Positions 31,773 to 40,069 of a DNA stretch of 48,749 bases are shown here, piece after piece (positions within the stretch are counted from its first letter, which is position 1; each line of letters begins with the position of its first letter). A model generated the notes under the pieces. It was not told where the DNA came from. It did no database searches and saw nothing but the letters and a program-made list of their open reading frames with translations. Position numbers and translations under genes: made by a program. Source of the DNA: Aeropyrum sp. (lineage in GTDB: Archaea; Thermoproteota; Thermoprotei_A; Sulfolobales; Acidilobaceae); the NCBI GenBank assembly GCA_015521685.1, contig WANT01000065.1, forward strand, positions 1-48,749. Direction: 5' to 3'.

Positions 31773-32185
31773 TGGTCCTTCTAGACACTAATACACTCCT
31801 CCTCATAGCAAAGGGGCTAATAGCCCCGTCCATGATATTCGAGGCAATAAACTCCTCCTACAGGCTAGCGACTACCGGGAGAATAGTGGAAGAACTAAAA
31901 ACCCTATGCACGTCTGGAAGAGGGCGTCTAATCAAGAGGAGAGCATGCTATGCTCTGGAACTGCTTAACAAGCTTGGTGTTAAAGTGATAGACATTGAAT
32001 CCCCTATCGACGCTGATGACAGCCTCGTGGAAGCCTCCCTAGTTTTAAAGAGTTCTGGCCACAGGGTTTACGTAGCCACTAGCGACAAAAGCTTGAGGAG
32101 GAGGTTGAGGAGCATCGGCGTCCCCACTATTTACTTAAGAAGATCTTCTGGAAGGCTAGAGGCTGATTGGGTGGACAACCTCTAG
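31739..32185 (+). CDS. PIN-domain protein (Fcf1/Utp24-like putative RNase)
   Basis: This is a PIN-fold nuclease-like protein. The acidic metal ligands are visible in [33 protein letters not shown] and [12 protein letters not shown]. In archaea this gene regularly follows aIF2-gamma and is thought to act in rRNA processing, like eukaryotic Fcf1. The open frame starts at GTG 31739, inside aIF2-gamma; GTG 31772, overlapping its stop by one base, gives [10 protein letters not shown] and is an equally good start. No antitoxin gene is next to it, so a VapC toxin role is unlikely. Confidence 0.88.
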   Translation: MEAYRLGPSQVVVLLDTNTLLLIAKGLIAPSMIFEAINSSYRLATTGRIVEELKTLCTSGRGRLIKRRACYALELLNKLGVKVIDIESPIDADDSLVEASLVLKSSGHRVYVATSDKSLRRRLRSIGVPTIYLRRSSGRLEADWVDNL

Positions 32186-32229
32186 GGCTATCCCGCCAAA
32201 GATCCGGAGCATCATGTTTTCGTTAGCCG

Positions 32230-32238
32230 CTATAAAAG
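32230..32238 (+). promoter_or_regulatory. TATA box for the nnr gene
   Basis: CTATAAAAG lies about 48 bp before ATG 32282. GGGAGGTCC at 32267-32275 acts as ribosome-binding site. This is one of the clearest promoters in the window. Confidence 0.55.
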
Positions 32239-32281
32239 AACGCTTACAGTAAACCACTAGAATCGCGGGAGGTCCTCGGAG

Positions 32282-33793
32282 ATGAGGCTACCCCCAGGCT
32301 TCCACAAGGCTACCGAGATCGAGGCTATCACAACAGAGGATATGAGAGCCATAGAGATCAACGCTACCCATCTAGGCACTCCCCTAACCCTACTCATGGA
32401 GAATGCTGGCAACGCTATTGCATCCTTCCTCGAATGGTACCTAGGCGGAGCGGGAGGTTTACGCGTTCAAATACTCTCGGGAAAGGGAGGCAATGGGGGA
32501 GACGGGCTATCAGCGGCGAGAAGGCTTGCCAATAGGGGGGCTAAGGTGACCGTCCATCTGACCCACAAGCCCCCCGAGATTACTCATCCTTCAACCCTCG
32601 ATATGTACAGGTTACTAGTAGAGTCTGAGGTTAAGATCTATACGCCTGGAGACGAGGAGTGGCTGGCACTCGATGACGCAGACGCTCTGGTTGACGCGGT
32701 TCTTGGAGTAGGCGTTAAAGGGGGGCTGAGGGGTAACGTTAGGAGATCGGTAGAGGCATACAACTCGGCATCGGGCCTTAGGGTTTCGGTGGATGTCCCA
32801 ACTGGTCTTGATCCGGATAGCGGCTATGCCGCCGAAGGGACAGCGCGCTCAGACTACACGATTACCATGCACAAGCCTAAGCCTGGCCTGATGACCGGAA
32901 AAGCCCGGGTATACTCAGGCGAGGTACTCGTCGCAGAAATCGGTATTCCCCGGAACGCTGAAGTCTATGCTGGCCCAGGAGACGTATACGCCCGGATACC
33001 CGACAAGCCTCGAGACGCCCACAAGGGGACTGGTGGAAAGGTCCTCATCGTTGGGGGGAGCAACGAGTATGTTGGAGCCCCAGTCTTCTCATCCCTCGCG
33101 GCATACGCTGCTGGCGCAGACCTAGTGTTCCTAGCAGCTCCCTTTTCCAGAGAAGCTAGCCTTAGATATCCCGAAATAGTTCCTAGAGGGCTTGAGACGG
33201 TTGAGGACCTCGTGCCGAGAGTCCACTCCATCGTCGTGGGGCCGGGCCTGGGAGAGAGGGAGGACCTATTACTCAGGGTTATAGAGGCTGCAAAGCGAAA
33301 TAATAAGGCGACAGTTATCGACGCTGATGGTCTCAAAATCCTTGCTAGAAGCAAGTCTATAAGTCTCAACGAGAACTTCGTGCTAACGCCACATAGAGGA
33401 GAAGCTAAGCTACTCCTAGGCCTCCGGGAGCTCCCCAGAGTGGTGGAGGCTGCTAAGAGGATAGCATCTAGGTATAACGCAACCGCCCTAATAAAGGCGC
33501 CTGAGGATGCTGTGTGCAGCCCTTCAGGGTACTGTCGACTCAATAGAGAGGGGGCGCCAGAGATGAGTGTGGGGGGCACCGGGGACGTCTTGGCCGGCGT
33601 CATCGGAGCCTTCCTCGCCAGGCGTAAGGCTCTCGGCCTCAAACCCGACGCCCTAAATACTGCAGCGGCTGCCCTCTACGTGGTAGGGAAAGCCGGGTCT
33701 CAGGCAGTCTCAAAGACCGGCTTAGCGCTACCATCCATGATCATAAATGAGATACCGCAAGTAATAGCATCGTCCAAGAAGCTCCCAGCATAG
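32282..33793 (+). CDS. nnrDE: Bifunctional NAD(P)HX epimerase / ADP-dependent NAD(P)HX dehydratase
   Basis: This enzyme repairs hydrated NADH and NADPH, which form quickly at high temperature. The N-terminal YjeF epimerase half has TPLTLLMENAGNAIA, SGKGGNGGDGLSAARRL and VDVPTGLDPDSG. The C-terminal ribokinase-like dehydratase half has KVLIVGGSNEYVGAP, VGPGLGERE, VIDADGLKIL, TPHRGEAKLLLG and SVGGTGDVLAGVIGA. The 503 residues are normal for the fused form. Start at ATG 32282. Confidence 0.97.
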   Translation: MRLPPGFHKATEIEAITTEDMRAIEINATHLGTPLTLLMENAGNAIASFLEWYLGGAGGLRVQILSGKGGNGGDGLSAARRLANRGAKVTVHLTHKPPEITHPSTLDMYRLLVESEVKIYTPGDEEWLALDDADALVDAVLGVGVKGGLRGNVRRSVEAYNSASGLRVSVDVPTGLDPDSGYAAEGTARSDYTITMHKPKPGLMTGKARVYSGEVLVAEIGIPRNAEVYAGPGDVYARIPDKPRDAHKGTGGKVLIVGGSNEYVGAPVFSSLAAYAAGADLVFLAAPFSREASLRYPEIVPRGLETVEDLVPRVHSIVVGPGLGEREDLLLRVIEAAKRNNKATVIDADGLKILARSKSISLNENFVLTPHRGEAKLLLGLRELPRVVEAAKRIASRYNATALIKAPEDAVCSPSGYCRLNREGAPEMSVGGTGDVLAGVIGAFLARRKALGLKPDALNTAAAALYVVGKAGSQAVSKTGLALPSMIINEIPQVIASSKKLPA

Positions 33794-33813
33794 GGTAGTC
33801 TGGGTGGCTAGCC

Positions 33814-34626
33814 GTGATTAGAGAGCTGTGGATTCAAGCTGAAGACGAAAGCCCCCTAAGAATCCAAATAGTTGAAGGCGATGGCGGTAAGAGCGCAATA
33901 TTGCTCCATGGGCTCGGAGAGACCTCGGAGGCATGGCTAGGCGTCGGCCGCTACCTATCTAGACAGGGATTCACAGTTATCCTCCCAGACCTGAGAGGCC
34001 ATGGTGGCAGTAGATCCAGTAGGAGGCAGGTAGGCCTGGAGGTCCTCGCTAGAGATCTCAAGACAGCCATAGAAGAATTGGGGCTTAGCGAGTTCCATGC
34101 AATAGGGTTTAGTCTGGGTGGGTACGTCATCCTCCAGTCTGTAGATTCTTGGCACCTACAGGATTTGGGCCTCGAGAGCGCAGTCATAATTTCAGCAGCT
34201 CACAAGGTCTCCGACCCTGAAGGGATGTCTAGGAGGGCGTCTTTAGCTAGAGAGGGTAGGATAGCCGAGCTCGCCCGTGAGATTGCCTCAAACGTATATA
34301 AGGGTGTTGGGGATGCTAGAGCCCGCCTCTTTGTATCGAGGCTCTTCGAAAGAGTCGAGCCTAAGGCATATGCAGCCATCGCCTCATCATTAGCACGGAG
34401 AGACTTTAGCAGGCCCTGGAAGATCCTCACAGAAGGCACACCAACGACTATAGTTCTGGGGAGGAGAGATCCCCTCATGGGCAGGGAGATACTGCCCGAG
34501 CTATTAGATATCACAGGCAGTAGGGGTAGAGTACTACTTGTAGGTACTGGCCACATGATACACATAGAAAGCCCAAAACTAGTTAGAGAAATCCTCACCT
34601 GCCACCTTAGTCATACTGGCTCCTAA
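33814..34626 (+). CDS. Alpha/beta hydrolase
   Basis: This is a serine hydrolase with the usual fold, probably an esterase or lactonase. HGLGETSEAW forms the oxyanion loop, PDLRGHGGSR follows, and GFSLGG holds the nucleophile Ser. LGRRDPLMG carries the probable catalytic Asp and GTGHMIHIESP the His. It has 270 residues, no signal peptide, and starts at GTG, 20 bp after nnr. The substrate is unknown. Its end overlaps the convergent gene at 34623 by 4 bp. Confidence 0.88.
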   Translation: MIRELWIQAEDESPLRIQIVEGDGGKSAILLHGLGETSEAWLGVGRYLSRQGFTVILPDLRGHGGSRSSRRQVGLEVLARDLKTAIEELGLSEFHAIGFSLGGYVILQSVDSWHLQDLGLESAVIISAAHKVSDPEGMSRRASLAREGRIAELAREIASNVYKGVGDARARLFVSRLFERVEPKAYAAIASSLARRDFSRPWKILTEGTPTTIVLGRRDPLMGREILPELLDITGSRGRVLLVGTGHMIHIESPKLVREILTCHLSHTGS

Positions 34627-35201
34627 TCCAAGGCTATGAGCTTAGTGAGAGACCCTCTAGCCGCTGGATTCCTCTCAAGTAGCCAGCCTACTATCCTGTC
34701 TAGGGACCCATCATCCTTCTCAACCAGTATATTGCCACCCTCCCGCCTTACCCTTACGACGCGCCACATAACTCCCGTGTAGACAGCCCTCCCACCCCCA
34801 ACAACACCGCCTAATACATCCTTACACAGCCTCCTAGCGAGCCTATTCCTAATGGCGTCCTCCTGCCTAGGCTCTATAGGAGGTCCCGCGAGGCCTCCAG
34901 CTATAAGCCGGTTTAACTCTTGGACAAGCCTTCTAACATACCACCCCCACAGACCCTGGTATGGAGTCGGCTTCGACTCAATTAGTTCCGAAGCCATCCT
35001 AACGTAGAATTCCAAAACTCTATGAGGCTCCCCCCACGGCTTTGCCTCCAGACCCCTCGGATTTTGGGAGAGGTCCGCAGGTTTTCTCGACGCCAGTAAG
35101 CATATCTCCTCCCGGCTTAGATACCTAGAGAGATACGCCTCCAGATATAGGCTGCCATCCGCTGTGTTGAAGGAGTAGTATGGTAGTGAGACGAGTGTCA
35201 A
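34623..35201 (-). CDS. Protein of unknown function in the JAMM-HD operon
   Basis: I do not recognise this 192-residue protein. It is basic and Arg-rich with predicted helices (WGWYVRRLVQELNRLI, RNRLARRLCKDVL) and a C-terminal beta-rich part (MWRVVRVRREGGNILVEKDDGSLDRIVGWLL). It has no membrane segment. Its first codon overlaps the HD gene by 4 bp, so it is translationally coupled as third gene of the operon. RNA or nucleotide binding is a guess from composition only. Confidence 0.65.
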   Translation of the reverse strand: MTLVSLPYYSFNTADGSLYLEAYLSRYLSREEICLLASRKPADLSQNPRGLEAKPWGEPHRVLEFYVRMASELIESKPTPYQGLWGWYVRRLVQELNRLIAGGLAGPPIEPRQEDAIRNRLARRLCKDVLGGVVGGGRAVYTGVMWRVVRVRREGGNILVEKDDGSLDRIVGWLLERNPAARGSLTKLIALD

Positions 35202-35755
35202 CTCTGATCTACCCAGGTTACCTCCGCAACGACTTCTTGAACCTCATCCAACAGACCGCTCTCCCTCGCTATTGACAACGCCTCTCTCTTAGCGGATTCC
35301 ATAATATCGTCGACCTCGTACCCGTGGCTCCTGTATAGAGTGGCCCTCCAGTAGGTAGCTAGGAGTTCAGCCACCCTGGCTAGCCTCGCCTCTAAACTGG
35401 CAGACCCCTCGAATTCTAGGTATAGCTCCTTGGCTTCTGGAGAGAGCGGGAGCTCCATATACGCCCTCTCCTCGACTCTCCTCTTCTCACTACCGAGGTC
35501 AGCCCTCCTAGTTATGTCTCCTATAATACTCTCAGCCATGTCGTGATACACAGCCATCGCAATGCACCTTCCCACATCCACCTCCAAGCCCCTCCTCCTA
35601 GCCCTCCAGCACAGCTCGCCAGCTATAACGGCGGATGCGAAGGCGTGCTCTGCAACAGTTTCAGCTATTGCTGGTGGCACACCCCTAAGCATCCAGCCTG
35701 TCCTAGCAAGGCTGGCCAGCGATCCCAGAACCCTGGCTAAGGACATCTTTTTCAA
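35198..35755 (-). CDS. HD-domain phosphohydrolase (HDDC2 / YfbR-like)
   Basis: This metal-dependent phosphohydrolase is probably a nucleotidase. The HD signature is split as usual: TVAEHAF (His 37), AVYHDMAESIIGDITRRADLG (His 71, Asp 72, Glu 75, Asp 80), and later helices ending MESAKREALSIARES. This order matches the HDDC2/YfbR group, which removes phosphate from deoxynucleoside monophosphates. It overlaps both neighbours by 4 bp (second gene of a three-gene operon). Confidence 0.86.
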   Translation of the reverse strand: MKKMSLARVLGSLASLARTGWMLRGVPPAIAETVAEHAFASAVIAGELCWRARRRGLEVDVGRCIAMAVYHDMAESIIGDITRRADLGSEKRRVEERAYMELPLSPEAKELYLEFEGSASLEARLARVAELLATYWRATLYRSHGYEVDDIMESAKREALSIARESGLLDEVQEVVAEVTWVDQS

Positions 35756-36447
35756 TAGAGTACACCCACCTCTATCGTTTTCAGGTTCAGAGGCCCTATA
35801 ATCTCCCTAGAGCTGCCCCAAACCTTCAAGTAATCCTCCTCGCTAACTAGCCCTATCCGGGCCATGTATATCATGCACCTCTCCGTCACAGCCGCCTCGA
35901 ACAACCCGCCCTCCACAAGGTGGTCAATACCGCTCCGCACGTCAGCCTTAGAGAGCCCGCAGGAGCCCGCGGGGTGTGTATGTACAATGGCGGCTGCCAA
36001 ATCCCCCACGCTAGGTATTGAAACCCTATACTCTTCGCCTTCAAGCTCCACTACCCTTCCATCCCTGAGGTATATGTACATGAACTCCAGTCCTGTGCTT
36101 GTGGTTGTGGATGCTGCGCGCACGAACATACCCCTCTCCAGCTTCCACGCGATCCTGGGGGCGCGCCTGAACAACTCAGTAAGGGTTACACCCCAGGCAT
36201 TCTCGTCAGGGATAATCTCAACCCTCCCATGCCAAAGCTCCTCCTCATAATATTCCAGCCTATGCTCCGAACCAGGGTTTACTCTAACCTGCATGACATT
36301 GTCTCCAAGAAGGCTCTCCAGCCGGAAGTCCACCCTAATCCCGTCTGGCTCATAGTCCTCATTGTATTCCTCAACAGCTCTAACCACCGCTGCTATTGTG
36401 GCCAGCACCCGAGAAGCTCTAGTCTCTATGATATCTTGCCTCTTCAA
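35752..36447 (-). CDS. JAMM/MPN+ domain metalloprotease-like protein
   Basis: The C-terminal half holds an exact JAMM motif: AAAIVHTHPAGSCGLSKADV gives His 156-x-His 158, seven residues, Ser 166, two residues and Asp 169. A Glu upstream (ELEGEEY region) could be the fourth active residue. Known JAMM proteins remove ubiquitin-like tags in archaea and eukaryotes, or act on small molecules. The first 110 residues are a separate alpha/beta part of unknown nature (FRLESLLGDNVMQVRVNPG). It is first in a coupled operon with an HD phosphohydrolase and an unknown gene. I see no ubiquitin-like gene nearby. Confidence 0.75.
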   Translation of the reverse strand: MKRQDIIETRASRVLATIAAVVRAVEEYNEDYEPDGIRVDFRLESLLGDNVMQVRVNPGSEHRLEYYEEELWHGRVEIIPDENAWGVTLTELFRRAPRIAWKLERGMFVRAASTTTSTGLEFMYIYLRDGRVVELEGEEYRVSIPSVGDLAAAIVHTHPAGSCGLSKADVRSGIDHLVEGGLFEAAVTERCMIYMARIGLVSEEDYLKVWGSSREIIGPLNLKTIEVGVLY

Positions 36448-36503
36448 AGTTAAGCCTCCAGCAATCTAACATAGTCTCAGGAGGGTATTCAAGGCGGTGG
36501 AGG

Positions 36504-36905
36504 TTGAGGAGGAGCCTTATAGCCGTCCTTGCGATCCTGGATGAGGCTGCTACCATCATCATAGTGGTGGGTGGTGCCGCATACCTAGCTGACAGGCTGG
36601 GAGTACTCACCCCCTTCGAAGCCGCAATCGCCGCTTCTCCACTAGCCCTCTTCCTAGCGGTCGCCTCTGCTAAAGCCGTTACAGCTGCCTCTATGAAACC
36701 CAGGACAGGACCCGAATCCATAACAGGCAAGAAAGGCAGGGTTTTAGATGCTAGCGGAGGCTCTATCGTGGTAGAGATCGAGGGCGAGATCTGGAGGGCA
36801 AGAGTCGTCAACGGTGGAGACGTGAGGGAGGGGGATTTGGTGATTGTCAAGGGTGTTGATGGCCTCACGCTTCTTGTGGAGCCTGTGGGGAAGGGGGATG
36901 GGTGA
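36504..36905 (+). CDS. NfeD-like membrane protein with OB-fold
   Basis: This short 133-residue protein has two hydrophobic segments (about 4-25 and 38-62). A soluble OB-fold-like C-terminal domain follows, with GKKGRVLDASGGSIVVEIEGEIWRARV and VREGDLVIVKGVDGLTLLVEP. This is the pattern of the NfeD family, partners of stomatin-like proteins and membrane proteases. No stomatin gene is next to it. The start is TTG 36504 with GGTGGA upstream. It is divergent from the JAMM gene, sharing a 56 bp spacer. Confidence 0.8.
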   Translation: MRRSLIAVLAILDEAATIIIVVGGAAYLADRLGVLTPFEAAIAASPLALFLAVASAKAVTAASMKPRTGPESITGKKGRVLDASGGSIVVEIEGEIWRARVVNGGDVREGDLVIVKGVDGLTLLVEPVGKGDG

Positions 36906-36913
36906 AGTAGGTG

Positions 36914-38131
36914 CTACAGTTTAACATACTCTCTTCCAATCAGATCTCTTGCTACAATGTATCTCATTATGTTTTGGGTCCCTTCAGCTCCCACAAGATA
37001 CGAGAGACTTCCCAGCAGGCCCCGATGTATGTCGACCTCTTTGGTATAGCTAATGCCTCCATAAGTCTTCATGACTGTCTGGAACACGTTAACAGCGGTC
37101 TCCACAGCCTTGATCTTGGCGGAGGCACTGTAAATGTTAAGCTCTTCCCTACTAGCCTCACCCATAGTAAACCTGTCCGCAACCCACGCAGCCTTGTATA
37201 CGAGGAGTCTAGCAGCCTCTAGCTCGACAAACGCCTCCGCCAAAGGGAAGCTAACTCCCTGGAAGGAGGATATCGGCTTTCCGCCGAATAGCCTCCTCTC
37301 CCTAGCCCACTCAACACCCCTCTCTAACGCCCACCTTGCTGCACCCACATTAGCCGCAGCCACAAGAATCCTGGCTAGGGGGAAGCCCTCCATGGCTATA
37401 TAGAAGCCCCTCCCCTCGCCACCCACGATCCTCTCATAGGGGATCTCGGCGCCTTCAATCCTAAGGACACCCGTAGATATTCCATGCCTTCCAATAGTGT
37501 CCAGAATGCTGTATTCAACTCCATCCTCAAGCTTCCCCTCCCACTTTGGGGTGAAGGCGAGCGCTGTCACTCCCCTATGCCCCTCACCACCACTCCTAGC
37601 CAGCAATAACCACCCTCCATAGTCTAGAGTCTCTAGGGCCTCCCTAACCCCGCTGATCAGAATCTTCTCCCCAAACACCTTGAAGCCCTTGCCGCTCTTC
37701 TCAGCTCTAGTTCTAATGCCTGCAACATCGCTCCCGCCTTGGGGCTCGGTAGACGCGATTCCGAAAAACATCTCTCCAGCTGCAACTCTCTCTACAATCA
37801 TAGCCGAGATTTCGGGAGTCGAATGCTTTGAAAGCACGTAAGGCCATGCGTTGTTGAGTAGTGTGTATACCGCTAGCGACATACTTGGGTCGTGATATCC
37901 TACTTCCTCGGCGGCTATAGCCGCCTCTACCCAGCCTCCGCCCTGGCCTCCAAGCTCCTCAGGACACACCATTGCTAGTATGCCCAGCTTTCCAAACTCC
38001 CTTATCACCTCTGCGGGTATCGCTCCAGTCTCGTCGATTTCAACCCATCTCCGGCCGCCCAGAATTCTCTCCAAGCCGTGGCGAACACTTTCCTGAAAGA
38101 GCTTCTGGTCGCTGGTCAAGGAGAAGTCCAT
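36914..38131 (-). CDS. Acyl-CoA dehydrogenase
   Basis: This FAD enzyme makes the first double bond in acyl-CoA oxidation and hands electrons to ETF. Characteristic parts: PEELGGQGGGWVEAAIAAEEVG, FGIASTEPQGGSDVAGIRT, KVFGEKILISG, RRLFGGKPISSFQGVSFPLAE, KTYGGISYTKEVDIHR, and AEGTQNIMRYIVAR near the C-terminus, where Glu 383 is the probable catalytic base. The 405 residues are normal. Its likely electron acceptor is the EtfAB encoded at the other end of the window. The gene is divergent from a CCG iron-sulfur protein. Confidence 0.95.
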   Translation of the reverse strand: MDFSLTSDQKLFQESVRHGLERILGGRRWVEIDETGAIPAEVIREFGKLGILAMVCPEELGGQGGGWVEAAIAAEEVGYHDPSMSLAVYTLLNNAWPYVLSKHSTPEISAMIVERVAAGEMFFGIASTEPQGGSDVAGIRTRAEKSGKGFKVFGEKILISGVREALETLDYGGWLLLARSGGEGHRGVTALAFTPKWEGKLEDGVEYSILDTIGRHGISTGVLRIEGAEIPYERIVGGEGRGFYIAMEGFPLARILVAAANVGAARWALERGVEWARERRLFGGKPISSFQGVSFPLAEAFVELEAARLLVYKAAWVADRFTMGEASREELNIYSASAKIKAVETAVNVFQTVMKTYGGISYTKEVDIHRGLLGSLSYLVGAEGTQNIMRYIVARDLIGREYVKL

Positions 38132-38289
38132 CTAGAACACCACACTTACGATTATTCTGCGGTAAGCCCTAATACTGATTAGCTGGCTCGCTTGCCAAAG
38201 GGTTCTGAGCAGAAAAGATACTATGGCTCTGTAGCAACGCATAACTTTACCTCCTATAACTTGTAGATAGAACTTGAGGTCGACGCTAT

Positions 38290-39225
38290 TTGCCAAAACT
38301 CAGGATCTACCTGGATATGTTGAAGGTTATAGTCGAAAAGACTGGCCTCCCAGTTCCAGCCCCGAATGACGTTATCTATAGGTGGTCTAGGAGCGTTAGC
38401 GTATCGACCTCTGGCGAGGCATACCTCTTCACTGGAGGCTTATACCAGCTCTCACCATACATCAGAGCAACTGTCTCACTGCTAGAGAGAGTTGAAAGCC
38501 TGGGCCTCCTAGGCGTTGCCCACAGATTTAGGACATTAGCCCCCGTAGGGTTAGCCCGCGTGCTAGTCAGGCCTCCTAAGACTGAGATCAGAAGGGCGGA
38601 ATCTATAGTAGTAGGTGCCTATAGAATCCTATCTAGCCTGGGAGTCGCTTACAAACCAAAAGGTGACATGTACAGCGGCGCCATACTCTACGAGAACGGG
38701 CTAGACGAGACCTTCCAAAACCATATCAGCAAGGTCCATAAGAGGCTGAGGGACCTGGGGATAAAAAGAATAGTGACTATAGACCCCCACACCACGCATA
38801 TAATGAGGAGCGTAGCCCCCAAATACGTGGACGGCTACGACATAGAGGTCGAATCCTACCTAGAGCTACTGGATAGGAAGGGAGTAGAACTTAAACCTGT
38901 GGTGGATGAGGCAGTCATTCATGACCCCTGCTATAACGCCAGGTTCGAGGGAATAATCGAAGAGCCAAGATCAATAGCGGCCAGATCAGGCCTAAGGCTC
39001 GCCGAACCCCCGAGAGCCCGCAGAATGACCTACTGTTGCGGAGGACCTATAGAAGGGTTAATGCCCCCGCTAGCCAAGAAGATAGCCGCAACTAGGGCTG
39101 AAGAGCTTCTGGGCGTTTCAAAACGCGTTGTGGTAATGTGCCCCATATGCATGATCAACCTAGAGAAGCCAGTCGGGAATGCTGGTGGTGAGGTACTAGA
39201 TCTCCTAGAAGTTTTAAAAACATGA
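38290..39225 (+). CDS. CCG-domain iron-sulfur oxidoreductase subunit (HdrB/HdrD-like)
   Basis: This 311-residue protein is related to heterodisulfide reductase and GlpC-type subunits. The C-terminal CCG domain is clear: HDPCYNARFEG, then MTYCCGGPIEG and VVMCPICMINLEK, giving the Cys ligands of a cubane or non-cubane cluster. The corresponding first CCG region (DMYSGAILYENGLDET) has lost its Cys, so probably only one cluster is bound. Related proteins carry electrons from ETF or acyl-CoA oxidation to membrane quinones, so the divergent acyl-CoA dehydrogenase makes that role plausible. The start is TTG. Confidence 0.82.
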   Translation: MPKLRIYLDMLKVIVEKTGLPVPAPNDVIYRWSRSVSVSTSGEAYLFTGGLYQLSPYIRATVSLLERVESLGLLGVAHRFRTLAPVGLARVLVRPPKTEIRRAESIVVGAYRILSSLGVAYKPKGDMYSGAILYENGLDETFQNHISKVHKRLRDLGIKRIVTIDPHTTHIMRSVAPKYVDGYDIEVESYLELLDRKGVELKPVVDEAVIHDPCYNARFEGIIEEPRSIAARSGLRLAEPPRARRMTYCCGGPIEGLMPPLAKKIAATRAEELLGVSKRVVVMCPICMINLEKPVGNAGGEVLDLLEVLKT

Positions 39226-39238
39226 GTGGTGGGAAAAG

Positions 39239-39850
39239 CTAGGTAGTGAAGGATATGCCATCCACACTCTTTACTATTACTCCCCTGTAAAGGAAGTTTA
39301 TCTGCCTTAACGCAGCGTGGTAGTCGAAGTCATTCAAGGCGCTTACCCCATCCATCGGCACATAAACCTTGTACCACCTCAATGCTGCGCTACCCGCTGT
39401 GTGAAGGACACATATGTTAGCTACAGTTCCAACCACAACTAGATTCCTAATACCATAAACCCTGAGCAGGTCGTCTAGCATAGTACCATAGAACCCGTCG
39501 TATCTAGTCTTGTGAATCACGATATCGCGGCCCTCAATAGGCTTGAGCTCCTCAACTATCTCCCAGCCCCAGGTTCCATACCTGGCGTGTTCACCCCATA
39601 TTTCGAACTCTGGATCTCCCTCATAGTGAGTATCCTTAGTGTAGAAGACCCTAACCCCCGAGGCTCTAGCCTTATCTAGAAGCCTCTTTATAGGCTCTAT
39701 AGTGGCTGGTGCTGTGGGGACGAACAGCTTGCCCTGAGGCTTCACGAAGTCGTTCTGCATATCAACTACAACAACTGCAGTCTCCCCAGCTGGCAACTCC
39801 ACCTTATCCACAACACTTATCTCGGGCACCTTTACCGTGTCTTTCAACAC
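39239..39850 (-). CDS. Isochorismatase/nicotinamidase-family cysteine hydrolase
   Basis: This 203-residue cysteine hydrolase has VVVDMQNDFVKPQGKL (catalytic Asp), VFYTKDTHYEGDPEFEIWGEH (metal or Lys region) and VVGTVANICVLHTAGSAALRW with the nucleophile Cys. The pattern fits nicotinamidase, which would return nicotinamide to NAD synthesis, but other amidases share it. GTG 39850 or TTG 39847 is the start. It converges with the CCG gene, 13 bp apart. Confidence 0.88.
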   Translation of the reverse strand: MLKDTVKVPEISVVDKVELPAGETAVVVVDMQNDFVKPQGKLFVPTAPATIEPIKRLLDKARASGVRVFYTKDTHYEGDPEFEIWGEHARYGTWGWEIVEELKPIEGRDIVIHKTRYDGFYGTMLDDLLRVYGIRNLVVVGTVANICVLHTAGSAALRWYKVYVPMDGVSALNDFDYHAALRQINFLYRGVIVKSVDGISFTT

Positions 39851-40069
39851 CCCACACCACCATAGATACTAGAGTTATAGCTCCGCACCACTATATCGAC
39901 ATGTAAGTATAGAGCGATCACTAACTCGACACCAAGTTCGGAGGCCCTCAAAGCCAGGGGAGTCGTCACAACCCGCAGTCTACGGGCTCCGCCGATGCGG
40001 GCGTTTCCCGACGGGCGATCATGGGGCCCCATAACTCGAATATGATGCCATTTGATAGGATTAAGCTTC

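Noticed and set aside
31739-32185. VapC toxin of a toxin-antitoxin pair
   Set aside because: The PIN gene has no small antitoxin partner and sits in its conserved place after aIF2-gamma, fitting an Fcf1-like role.
32965-33642. Minus-strand open frame of 225 codons inside the nnr gene
   Set aside because: It is the antisense shadow of the conserved NAD(P)HX dehydratase domain, with Arg/Leu/Ser-rich low-information translation.
40021-40032. 12-bp palindrome ATGGGGCCCCAT
   Set aside because: A single GC-rich palindrome with no repeat partner or promoter context is not enough for an operator call.
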